Assembly: GCA_016717335.1 (NCBI GenBank)
Contig: JADKFS010000008.1
Span: 434,001-498,000 of the forward strand
Source: Candidatus Ribeiella danica
Lineage (GTDB): Bacteria > Chloroflexota > Chloroflexia > Chloroflexales > Roseiflexaceae
Length of the DNA stretch: 64,000 nucleotides
Direction of reading: 5' to 3'
Within the stretch, counting starts at the first letter, position 1. Each line of letters opens with the position of its first letter. The notes under the pieces were generated by a model that was not told the DNA's origin, did no database searches, and saw nothing but the letters and a program-made list of their open reading frames with translations. The translations under genes were made by a program, and so were the position numbers. This document shows positions 42,578 through 50,000 of this stretch, in pieces.

Positions 42578-42928
42578 TCAGGCCGGGTTTACCGGAAACG
42601 GCACCACCATGCCGTCGTCGCTCAGCGTCCACACGCTGCCGTCGCTGGCGGGGATGCCGGAGGTGCGGCGCCAGCGCTCCGGCATCGGGATCGGCAGCGC
42701 CAGCAGGCCGCCCGCAGGCGTGTGGAACAGCACGAAGTCCAGCTGCCCGCTGATCGGCCCGGCGACCGCCACGCGCACGCGCCAGCCGCCGCTCCACTCG
42801 CGGTAGAAGTCGTAGCTCAGGCTGGCGTCGCCGAGCAGGCGCGCGAGCGCCTCCGCGATACACCTGCGCGCCAGCGGGGCGAGGGCGTGCAGGTCGGTCA
42901 CCTGGGTTGGGCGCTGCGGATCGCTCAT
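42578..42928 (-). CDS. Hypothetical protein (116 aa)
   Basis: 116 residues with a helical N-terminus (LHALAPLARRCIAEALARLL) and a beta-rich remainder (WRVRVAVAGPISGQLDFVLF...VWTLSDDGMVVPFP). No signal peptide or transmembrane helix. I recognise no family. ATG 42928 has no strong ribosome site. Placed 30 nt before the DUF1304 gene on the same strand. Confidence 0.6.
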   Translation of the reverse strand: MSDPQRPTQVTDLHALAPLARRCIAEALARLLGDASLSYDFYREWSGGWRVRVAVAGPISGQLDFVLFHTPAGGLLALPIPMPERWRRTSGIPASDGSVWTLSDDGMVVPFPVNPA

Positions 42929-43018
42929 GCTCGTGATCCAATCGCTCTATTGGTGGCTGGTCTCTAGGGTAGCGACCGAACTGAACCGCGCAGCGGGCCA
43001 GTAACATCAGTCGGCGCC

Positions 43019-43849
43019 CTACACCCGCGGCGGACCCTGGACGATCCGCTGGTGCGCGAGCGCCAGGCCATCCGCGTCGTGCGGCACCTCCCAGCGCGAC
43101 TCGATCCACCACGTCACGCCCGCGTCGGCCCACGGGCGGATGATCGCCGCGACCTGCGCGGGGTCGTCGCCAGGGGTCTCGCCCTCCATGATGATATCGA
43201 AGGGCGTGGTCTCGCTGCGGTGCTGCTCGACGAAGCGCCGCATCTCGGGGATCTCTGCCGGCACCGCCAGCCGGCCCTGCCCGTCCGCCTCCAGGACGTA
43301 CGGCATCAGGCCGTCGTAGCGCGCCGCGCGCCGCATCGACTTCGGCCGCGGCCACGCGCCGACCGCCCAGATCGGGATGCGCGGCTGCTGCACCGGCGGC
43401 GGCGGCGGGTAGAAGGTCGTCGGCTGCACCTGGTAGTGCTTGCCGCTGTAGCCGAAGGGCTGCCCGCGCCAGAGCCCCGTCAGGATGTCGAGCCCCTCGT
43501 CGAGCAGCTCGGCGCGGGTCTTGCGGTCGGTCACCTCGCCGAAGGCCGCGAAGCCGGTGTCGAGCGCGCCCAGACCGACCGAGAGGATGACCCGGCCGTT
43601 CGAGAGGTGGTCGAGCGTCGCGGTCTCGCTGGCCAGCTTCCACGGGCGCATGCGCGAGAGCGGCGTCAGGTCGGTGCCGAGCCGGATGCGCTGCGTCTGC
43701 ATGGCCGCGGCGGCCAGCGAGACCCAGGCGTCGACGCCCCAGACGGTCTCGGCGACAAAGAAGCCGTCCCATCCGGCCCGCTCGGCGTCGCGCGCGAAGT
43801 CCGCCGCGGTGCGCGCATCCCCGGCGGGCAGGACAAAGCCATAGTTCAT
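43019..43849 (-). CDS. LLM-class flavin-dependent oxidoreductase (luciferase-like)
   Basis: 276 residues of bacterial-luciferase-type TIM barrel: MNYGFVLPAGDARTAADFAR, AERAGWDGFFVAETVWGVD, RIRLGTDLTPLSRMRPWKLA, LSNGRVILSVGLGALDTGF and RIPIWAVGAWPRPKSM. It is shorter than many members (about 300-350) but the barrel looks complete. Likely an FMN- or F420-dependent monooxygenase or reductase; cofactor and substrate cannot be told from sequence. GGAGGG directly precedes ATG 43849. Confidence 0.9.
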   Translation of the reverse strand: MNYGFVLPAGDARTAADFARDAERAGWDGFFVAETVWGVDAWVSLAAAAMQTQRIRLGTDLTPLSRMRPWKLASETATLDHLSNGRVILSVGLGALDTGFAAFGEVTDRKTRAELLDEGLDILTGLWRGQPFGYSGKHYQVQPTTFYPPPPPVQQPRIPIWAVGAWPRPKSMRRAARYDGLMPYVLEADGQGRLAVPAEIPEMRRFVEQHRSETTPFDIIMEGETPGDDPAQVAAIIRPWADAGVTWWIESRWEVPHDADGLALAHQRIVQGPPRV

Positions 43850-43984
43850 AATCCCTCCTCGCCTGCTTCACATGACGATTCGAGCTGCTATGGTAGCATC
43901 GCTCTGTGACAGCAACCGTCACGGGTGGCACGGCGCGCAGGAGCGCCCGGTGGGCGAGTATAGGCGAGGAACAGGCGGGTGTCA

Positions 43985-44405
43985 ATCCTTTGTGGGGGCT
44001 GCGCCCCCACGCCCGGCTGTTGGGGCGCTGCGCCCCCGGCCCCCCGCCTGTCATCTTGTCAGCTTGTCATCTTTTCTCCGGGGCGCTGCGCCCCCGGCCC
44101 CCGCCCGCCCGCCGCCCGGGGGAACCCACGCCGGTTCAGGCGGCCCCCCTCCGGCAAATGATGCCACCTCAGCTGCACGGTTCGTGGCGCATGCCTGGCA
44201 CCATTCCGATCGGACGTGTTATCTCCCGCTGCGCCTGGATTCAGCCGGGCATGCGCACCAGACATTGCAGCCGAGACAGCATCTTTTTGGGGTCCAGGGG
44301 CGCAAGCCCCGGCCGGGGGGCGCGCAGCCCCCCGCACAACCGAGTGGGAGCGCGGGGGCACGGGGGGCGCGCAGCCCCAGTGGGGGTTTGTGGGGCGCAG
44401 CCCCG
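43985..44405 (+). repeat. GC-rich modular dispersed repeat, copy 6
   Basis: Forward copy with two leading GGCGCTGCGCCCCCGGCCCCC blocks separated by TGTCATCTTGTCAGCTTGTC short words, then CCGGCAAATGATGCCACCTC, core with GGCGCATGCCTGGCACCATT and CTGGATTCAGCCGGGCATGC, TTTTTGGGGTCCAGGGGCG and tail. Lies immediately upstream of the glycine riboswitch promoter. Confidence 0.75.
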
Positions 44406-44428
44406 CGATCAAAAGCTGGAAGGTGTGG

Positions 44429-44434
44429 TATACT
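44429..44434 (+). promoter_or_regulatory. Putative -10 element of the glycine riboswitch transcript
   Basis: TATACT at 44429-44434, five of six matches to consensus, about 20-30 nt before the first aptamer. The -35 position is weak. Position relative to the aptamer supports it. Confidence 0.45.
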
Positions 44435-44454
44435 GGCGCGAAATGAAGCGCCGG

Positions 44455-44755
44455 ACGACGGGCGCGGGAGAGCATCGCTTACGCGATCGCCGAAGGAGCA
44501 AGCCGGGGCGAGCCACGCCCCCGCGAATCTCTCAGGCCCCCGGACTGCGCCCCGACGGCACTCTGGAGAGCCCGCGAGCAGCGCTCGCGCGGCACCGAAG
44601 GAGTAACCTGGCCGGCGGTCAGCAGTCAGCAGTCAGCAGTCAGCGGTCCAACGTGGCCGACTACTGCATACTGCGACCTGCCGACCGCGGCGCGGGGCAT
44701 CTCTCAGGTTCGCGGACAGAGTTCAGGCAGCCTGGCCTGAGTCTGTTCGCGTTTT
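44455..44755 (+). promoter_or_regulatory. Tandem glycine riboswitch with terminator-type expression platform
   Basis: Aptamer 1: GGGAGAGC (44466), GCCGAAGGAGCAA (44489-44501), AATCTCTCAGGC (44526-44537) and CGGAC. Aptamer 2: GGAGAGCC (44565), GCACCGAAGGAGTAA (44592-44606), CATCTCTCAGG (44698-44708) and GGACAGAG. The P3 arm is about 24 nt in aptamer 1 but about 91 nt in aptamer 2, where it holds four AGTCAGC heptamers. P1 of aptamer 2 (ACTCTG 44560-44565 with CAGAGT 44717-44722) competes with a terminator hairpin (about 44711-44751) followed by TTTT. Glycine binding should therefore permit transcription of the downstream gcv locus. Confidence 0.92.
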
Positions 44756-44762
44756 GATTCTT

Positions 44763-45560
44763 ATGCCACACGACACCTGGCGACTGCTGATCGACACGGC
44801 CGAGCGCGGCGCCACCAACATGGCCCGCGACGAGGCGATCGCCGCGGCCTGCGGGCGCGGCGCGGCCCCGCCGACCCTGCGGCTCTACCGCTGGCGGCCG
44901 GCCTGCCTCTCGCTGGGCCGCTTCCAGCGCAGCGCCGAGCTCGACCGCGCCGCCTGCGCGCGCGCGGGGGTCGAGGTCGTCCGGCGGCCGTCGGGCGGGC
45001 GGGCGCTGCTGCACGACGACGAGCTGACCTACGCGGTCGTCGCGCCGCTCGATCACCCGCTGCTGGGCGCCGGCTCGATCCTGGAGAGCTACCGCCAGAT
45101 CAGCCTGGCGCTGCTGGCGGCCCTGCGGCGGCTCGGCGCCGACGCGGCGCTCACGCCGGTCGGGCGCGAGCGGCGCGTGGCCGGCTCGGCCGCCTGCTTC
45201 GACGCGCCGGCCGCCTACGAGCTGACGGTGGACGGCCGCAAGCTGGCCGGCAGCGCCCAGACCCGCCGCGAGGGGGCGATCCTGCAGCACGGCGCCATCC
45301 CGCTCACGCCGCACGCCGACAGGCTGGCCGCGCTGCTGCTGCGCCCGCCGGCCGACCTGGGCGAGAAGATGATCGCGCTCGACCAGGCGATCGGGCGCGC
45401 GGCCGGCTTCGACGAGGTCGCGGGCGCGCTGACCGCCGGCTTCGGCGCGGCCTGGGGCGTGGCCTTCGAGCCCGGCGAGCTGGCCGACGAGGAGCGCGCG
45501 ATCGAGCGGCGCCTGCGCGACGAGAAGTACGAGTCGGAGAGCTGGACCTACGCTCGCTAG
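44763..45560 (+). CDS. Lipoate-protein ligase A-like / biotin-lipoate transferase family protein
   Basis: 265 residues of the LplA/LipM fold: TNMARDEAIAAACG, LRLYRWRPACLSLGRFQ, VVRRPSGGRALLHDDELTYA, the variable-loop RRVAGSAACFDAPAAYELTV, and the likely lipoyl-contacting Lys in GRKLAGSAQTR. It would attach lipoyl or octanoyl groups to lipoyl domains, here most likely GcvH encoded 1.5 kb downstream. First gene behind the glycine riboswitch. ATG 44763 has no Shine-Dalgarno (only TTTTGATTCTT precedes), so initiation may be inefficient or leader-controlled. LipM-like octanoyltransferase is the main alternative. Confidence 0.85.
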   Translation: MPHDTWRLLIDTAERGATNMARDEAIAAACGRGAAPPTLRLYRWRPACLSLGRFQRSAELDRAACARAGVEVVRRPSGGRALLHDDELTYAVVAPLDHPLLGAGSILESYRQISLALLAALRRLGADAALTPVGRERRVAGSAACFDAPAAYELTVDGRKLAGSAQTRREGAILQHGAIPLTPHADRLAALLLRPPADLGEKMIALDQAIGRAAGFDEVAGALTAGFGAAWGVAFEPGELADEERAIERRLRDEKYESESWTYAR

Positions 45561-45725
45561 TGCCTGTACAACGTAGTCAGTCGTCAGTAGACGGAGACCA
45601 AGGACGAACGACCAAGGACCAACATCATTTTCGTCTTTCGTCGCTGGTCCTTGGTCCTAAACCGCAAGGTGCATTGAGACGGTAGACAGTACTGACTACT
45701 GACGACAGACGACTGACTACTGCCC
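45561..45725. repeat. Inverted short-word repeat cluster upstream of gcvT
   Basis: AGTCAGTCGTCAGTAG at the left and CTACTGACGACAGACGACTG at the right, with inner ACCAAGGAC and GGTCCTTGGTC words that also pair. Overall a large imperfect hairpin of nested short words. Confidence 0.75.
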
Positions 45726-45858
45726 AGGTCGCGTTGCGCGTTCTGCGCGGGCCGTTCGCCTTTCTTCACGCCATTCGCCGAGGACTATCTGGTATAATCA
45801 GGCCACCCCACAACACGCCGGACTACACTTCCCCGACAGCCGAAAGGAGGCAAGGCCA

Positions 45859-46974
45859 ATGACGGCCTCAGCAGCACTCAGACGAACGCCGCTCTACGAT
45901 CGCCACGTCGCGCTGGGCGCGCGGATGGTCGAGTTCGGCGGATGGGAGATGCCGGTGCAGTACAGCGGGATCGTGGACGAGCACAGCGCCGTCCGCAATG
46001 CCGCCGGCCTGTTCGACATCAGCCACATGGGCGAGATCGATGTCACGGGCCGCGACGCGCTCGCGTACCTGCAGCACATCGCGACGCAGGACGTCGCGAC
46101 GATCGGCGAGGGCCAGTCCAACTACTCGCTGCTCTGCCGCCCCGACGGCGGGATCGTCGACGATATCTTCATCTACCACCTGGCCGACGGCTACATGGTG
46201 GTCGTCAACGCCTCCAACACCGAGAAGGACTTCGCCTGGATGCTCGACAACATGCACGGCTTCGACGTCGAGCTGACTAATATCTCCGACCGCACGGCGA
46301 TGCTGGCGCTGCAGGGGCCGCGGGCCGAGTCGATCCTCGCGCAGATCGCCGACGCGGCCGCGGCCGGCCTGCCGTTCCACGGCGTCACGACCGGCGCGCT
46401 GCTCGGCGACATCCCGGCGCGGATCGCCCGCACCGGCTACACCGGCGAGGACGGCTTCGAGCTGTTCGTCGACAACGACAGCGCCGCGCGGCTCTGGGAC
46501 GCGCTGCTGGAGCAGGGCAAGGCGGCCGGGCTCAAGCCGGCCGGCCTGGGCGCGCGCGACAGCCTGCGCTTCGAGGCGTGCCTGCCGCTCTACGGCCACG
46601 AGATCGCCGACGACATCAACCCCTACGAGGCCAAGCTCGGCTGGGTCGTCAAGCTCGACAAGGGCGACTTCGTCGGGCGCGAAACCCTGCAGGGCGTCAA
46701 GCAGGCCGGCGTCCAGCGCAAGCTGGCCGGCTTCGAGGTCGTCGGGCGCGGCATCGCGCGCGGCGGCTACGAGATCCGCGACACGGCCGGCGCGCGTATT
46801 GGAGAGGTGACGACCGGCATGCCCTCGCCGACGCTCGGCAAGAACCTCGGGCTCGGCTACGTCCCGGCGGCGCTGGCGGCCGAGGGCGCCGAGTTCGACG
46901 TGGTCGTGCGCGACCGGCCGGTGCGCGTGAAGGTGGTCAAGACGCCGTTCTACAAGCCACGCTACAAGAAATAG
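45859..46974 (+). CDS. gcvT: Glycine cleavage system T protein (aminomethyltransferase)
   Basis: 371 residues. Transfers the methylene group from aminomethylated GcvH to tetrahydrofolate, releasing ammonia. Family hallmarks: MVEFGGWEMPVQYSGIVDEH, AAGLFDISHMGEIDVTG, ARIARTGYTGEDGFELFV, LGARDSLRFEACLPLYGHEI and a C-terminal GEVTTGMPSPTLGKNLGLGY. AAAGGAGG lies 8 nt before ATG 45859. Complete and of normal length. Second coding gene behind the glycine riboswitch and part of an interrupted gcv operon. Confidence 0.97.
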   Translation: MTASAALRRTPLYDRHVALGARMVEFGGWEMPVQYSGIVDEHSAVRNAAGLFDISHMGEIDVTGRDALAYLQHIATQDVATIGEGQSNYSLLCRPDGGIVDDIFIYHLADGYMVVVNASNTEKDFAWMLDNMHGFDVELTNISDRTAMLALQGPRAESILAQIADAAAAGLPFHGVTTGALLGDIPARIARTGYTGEDGFELFVDNDSAARLWDALLEQGKAAGLKPAGLGARDSLRFEACLPLYGHEIADDINPYEAKLGWVVKLDKGDFVGRETLQGVKQAGVQRKLAGFEVVGRGIARGGYEIRDTAGARIGEVTTGMPSPTLGKNLGLGYVPAALAAEGAEFDVVVRDRPVRVKVVKTPFYKPRYKK

Positions 46975-47062
46975 TTTTGAGCTTTGAGTTTTAACTATGC
47001 CATACGAAACTCAAAACTCAGAACTCAACATTCAGAACTTCTCACGTAAGGAGGCACATCAT

Positions 47063-47452
47063 ATGGCATTCAAGACCCCCGCCGAGCTGCAGTACACCAA
47101 GACGCACGAGTGGATCAAGATCGAGGGCGACGAGGGGACGATCGGGATCAGCGACTACGCGCAGGATTCGCTCGGCGATGTCGTTTATGTCGAGCTGCCT
47201 GAGGTAGGCCGCAGCTACGAGACGTCCGAGGTGTTCGGCGCGATCGAGTCGGTCAAGGCTGCTTCGGACCTGTACCTGCCGGTCGGCGGCGAGGTGACTG
47301 CGGTCAACGACGAGCTGCTCAGCCAGCCCGAGATCCTCAACAGCGACCCGTACGAGGCCGGCTGGATCTGCAAGATCAAGCTCGCCCCGGGCGTCGGCGC
47401 GCTGATGAGCGCCGAGGCGTACGAGAAGTACGTCGACGAGATTAAGCACTAG
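47063..47452 (+). CDS. gcvH: Glycine cleavage system H protein
   Basis: 129 residues, the shuttle protein of the complex. Lipoyl attachment is predicted at Lys65 in AIESVKAASDLYLPV. YTKTHEWIKIEGDEGTIGIS and GWICKIKL are conserved. AAGGAGG with 8-nt spacing decides the start at ATG 47063; the longer upstream frame only covers AACTCAA-type repeats. It would be lipoylated by the ligase-like protein at 44763 and served by gcvPA/gcvPB and gcvT around it. Confidence 0.97.
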   Translation: MAFKTPAELQYTKTHEWIKIEGDEGTIGISDYAQDSLGDVVYVELPEVGRSYETSEVFGAIESVKAASDLYLPVGGEVTAVNDELLSQPEILNSDPYEAGWICKIKLAPGVGALMSAEAYEKYVDEIKH

Positions 47453-47455
47453 GAG

Positions 47456-47562
47456 TAGTCAGTAGCCAGATTTCAGTAGCCGGTACCAGTGAAAAACGTT
47501 GCATGTCGCCGGTTCTGACTACTGACTACTGACTACTGACTACTGACTACTAACTACTGACA
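47456..47562. repeat. TACTGAC heptamer array with inverted left arm
   Basis: Right part 47516-47560: about six TACTGAC heptamers in tandem. Left part holds AGTAGTCAGTAG and CAGTAGCC words that complement it, around a unique core (GTGAAAAACGTTGCATGTCG). It lies between gcvH and gcvPA. Confidence 0.88.
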
Positions 47563-47580
47563 ACTGGGATGGAGCACAAA

Positions 47581-48921
47581 GTGTCTCACTACATATCAAT
47601 CACCGACGCCGAGCGGGCCGAGATGCTGCAGGCGATCGGCGTCGATTCGGTGGCCGATCTGTTCGGCGACGTGCCGGAGGCGGTGCGGTTCCCCGAGCTG
47701 AACCTGCCGCCGGCGATCTCGGAGATCGAGCTGCGGCGCGAGCTGGGCGCGATGTCCGGGAAGAACGCCAGCCAGTCGACCCACAGCATCTTCCTCGGCG
47801 CCGGCGCGTACAACCACTTCGTGCCCAGCGCGGTCGACCAGATCCTGCGCCGGGCCGAGTTCTACACCGCCTACACGCCCTACCAGCCCGAGATCAGCCA
47901 GGGCACGCTCCAGGCGATCTTCGAGTACCAGAGCCTGATCTGCGCGATCAGCGGCATGGACGTGGCCAACGCCTCGCACTACGACGGCGGCACGGCGCTG
48001 GCCGAGGCGGCGCTGATGGCCGTCGCGTCGACGCGCAACCGCCGCACGATCGTGGTCGCGCCGAGCGTCAACCCGCAGTACCGCGCGGTGCTGCGCACCT
48101 ACCTGCAGGGCAGCGGCATCCGCGTCCGCGGCGACGAGAACCCCGACGCGACGCTCGACGAGCTGATGGCCCAGGTCGACTCGAGCACCGCCGCGGTGAT
48201 CGTGCAGAGCCCGGACTTCTTCGGCGCGCTGCACGACCTCAAGCCGCTGGTCGAGCAGGCCCACGCCGCCGGGGCGCTGCTGCTCAGCCACTTCGACCCG
48301 ATCGCGCTGGGGCTGTTCCAGACGCCCGGCGAGGCCGGCGTGGACATCGCCACCGCCGAGGGCCAGCCGCTCGGCGTCGGGCTCAACTTCGGCGGGCCGT
48401 ACCTCGGGATCTTCACCTGCAGCGAAAAGTACATCCGCAAGCTGCCCGGCCGGCTGGCCGGCGCGACGATGGACGTGGACGGCAAGGTCGGCTACGTGCT
48501 GACGCTGCAGGCCCGCGAGCAGCACATCCGCCGCGAGCACGCGACCTCGAATATCTGCACCAACCAGGGGCTCATGGCGCTGGCCGCGGCGGTCTACCTG
48601 AGCCTGGTCGGCCGGCAGGGGCTGCGCAAGATCGCCGAGCTGTGCTACCACCGCGCCCACTACGCCGCGGGCGAGATCGCGCGGCTGCCCGGCTACACAC
48701 TGCTGGACCGCGGGCCGTTCTTCAAGGAGTTCGTGGTCGGCTGCCCGCGCCCGGTCGCCGAGATCAACGCGGCGCTGCGCGAGCGCGGCATCGTCGGCGG
48801 CTACGACCTGTCGCGCGACTACCCGCGGCTCGGCGACGCGATGCTGCTGTGCGTGACGGAGATGAATAGCCGGGGCGAGATCGACGATCTGGTTGCAGCC
48901 CTATCGGGTTTGACAAGGTGA
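47581..48921 (+). CDS. gcvPA: Glycine dehydrogenase (decarboxylating) subunit 1
   Basis: 446 residues, the N-terminal half of the split P protein; with GcvPB it decarboxylates glycine and loads GcvH. Typical segments: HYISITDAERAEMLQAIG, FLGAGAYNHFVPSAVDQIL, FYTAYTPYQPEISQGTLQAI, HYDGGTALAEAALMAV, and LNFGGPYLGIF. I choose GTG 47581 because GGAG lies 6 nt upstream; ATG 47569 overlaps that site. The partner gcvPB is 1.08 kb downstream with an unrelated gene in between. Confidence 0.95.
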   Translation: MSHYISITDAERAEMLQAIGVDSVADLFGDVPEAVRFPELNLPPAISEIELRRELGAMSGKNASQSTHSIFLGAGAYNHFVPSAVDQILRRAEFYTAYTPYQPEISQGTLQAIFEYQSLICAISGMDVANASHYDGGTALAEAALMAVASTRNRRTIVVAPSVNPQYRAVLRTYLQGSGIRVRGDENPDATLDELMAQVDSSTAAVIVQSPDFFGALHDLKPLVEQAHAAGALLLSHFDPIALGLFQTPGEAGVDIATAEGQPLGVGLNFGGPYLGIFTCSEKYIRKLPGRLAGATMDVDGKVGYVLTLQAREQHIRREHATSNICTNQGLMALAAAVYLSLVGRQGLRKIAELCYHRAHYAAGEIARLPGYTLLDRGPFFKEFVVGCPRPVAEINAALRERGIVGGYDLSRDYPRLGDAMLLCVTEMNSRGEIDDLVAALSGLTR

Positions 48922-49000
48922 CAAGATGGCAAGGTGAGGGGGTGAGTCTCATTCACCCGGTCACCTTGTCACCCGGTCGCCTTATCACCCGGTCAAGAGA
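48918..49000. repeat. Inverted GACAAGGT / ACCTTGTC octamer cluster
   Basis: GACAAGGTGACAAGATGGCA (left) and CACCTTGTCACCCGGTCGCC (right) form an imperfect hairpin around GTGAGTCTCATTCAC. It overlaps the gcvPA stop codon and ends just before the next start codon. Confidence 0.85.
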
Positions 49001-49001
49001 T

Positions 49002-49937
49002 ATGGGGCTAACCACTGAACAACTTGCGGCGATCCTGAACCGGGCCCTGCCCGGCGAGCGGCTGCGCGACTCGCGCCACCTGCCCGGGGATCGCTATGCG
49101 ATCGAGCTGGCCGGCGGCGAGCGGCTGGCCCTACAGGTCTTTGAATCGACCGAGGCGGCCGCGACGGCGGCGGCGGCGCTGCGGCTGCTGCGCGGCGAGG
49201 TGGACCTGCCGGTCCCGACGCTGCGCGCCAGCGACCCGGCCGGCGAGACGGTCGGCGCGCCCTACCTGCTGCTGGGCGAGCTGAGCGGCGATCCGATCGC
49301 GCAGGAGGTCGCCAGGATCGGCGACGAGCAGCTCTACAAGCTCGGGCGGCGGCTCGGCGAGGTGACCTACCGGGTCCACCGGCTGGTCTGCCAGCGCTAC
49401 GGCTCGCTTGCCGCCGAGGACCCGGGCGCGGGCGACGACGTGCGCGGCTATGTGCTGGCGCGGCTGGCGGGCGACATCCGGCGCTGCGGCGAGCTGGGGC
49501 TGCTGGATCGGCGCGGCGGCGCCGAGCTGGTCGGCTGGTTCGAGCGGAGCTTCCAGCCGATCGGTCGCCTGCCGGCGCTGGTCTACGGCGGCCTCGGCCC
49601 GCACAACATCCTGGTGCGCCGGGCCGAGCGCGGCTGGTCGATCGCTGGATTGACCGGCTGGGGCCAGGCGCTGGGCTGGAGCCCGCTCTGGGACCACGTG
49701 ATCCTGCTCGACAGCACCGACGACGCGCGCTTCTTCAGCCTGCGGGTCGGCTACGGCAACGGCTACGACGAGCAGACCAGCCGCGCCTACGAGCAGGTCC
49801 GCGAGCACGCGATGGCGCCCTACCGCATGCTGCTGATGCTGCGGCGCATGCAGGAGGCCTACGCGCGCGGCCGGCCGGACGAGTGCGAGCGCCGGCGCGG
49901 CGTGCTGCGCGGGCTGATGCGGTTTTTGGATATGTAA
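49002..49937 (+). CDS. APH-like (aminoglycoside phosphotransferase fold) protein, probable pseudokinase
   Basis: 311 residues resembling the APH/choline-kinase fold: an N-lobe with YAIELAGGERLALQVF, a hinge YLLLGELSGDPIAQ, the helix LGRRLGEVTYRVHRL and the catalytic-loop-like LVYGGLGPHNILVRR. Active enzymes read HGDxxxxN there and keep an Asp in the following metal site; here the loop is YGG and the metal site is AGLTGWGQ, so both acidic residues are missing. It is therefore unlikely to phosphorylate in the usual way. Inserted between the two P-subunit genes of the glycine cleavage system. No ribosome site is visible before ATG 49002. Confidence 0.7.
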   Translation: MGLTTEQLAAILNRALPGERLRDSRHLPGDRYAIELAGGERLALQVFESTEAAATAAAALRLLRGEVDLPVPTLRASDPAGETVGAPYLLLGELSGDPIAQEVARIGDEQLYKLGRRLGEVTYRVHRLVCQRYGSLAAEDPGAGDDVRGYVLARLAGDIRRCGELGLLDRRGGAELVGWFERSFQPIGRLPALVYGGLGPHNILVRRAERGWSIAGLTGWGQALGWSPLWDHVILLDSTDDARFFSLRVGYGNGYDEQTSRAYEQVREHAMAPYRMLLMLRRMQEAYARGRPDECERRRGVLRGLMRFLDM

Positions 49938-50000
49938 GTGGGCGGGGCCAGGGGAGAGCAGATCCCTCCCCTGCAACCCCACCCACATATCGTCAAGTGA

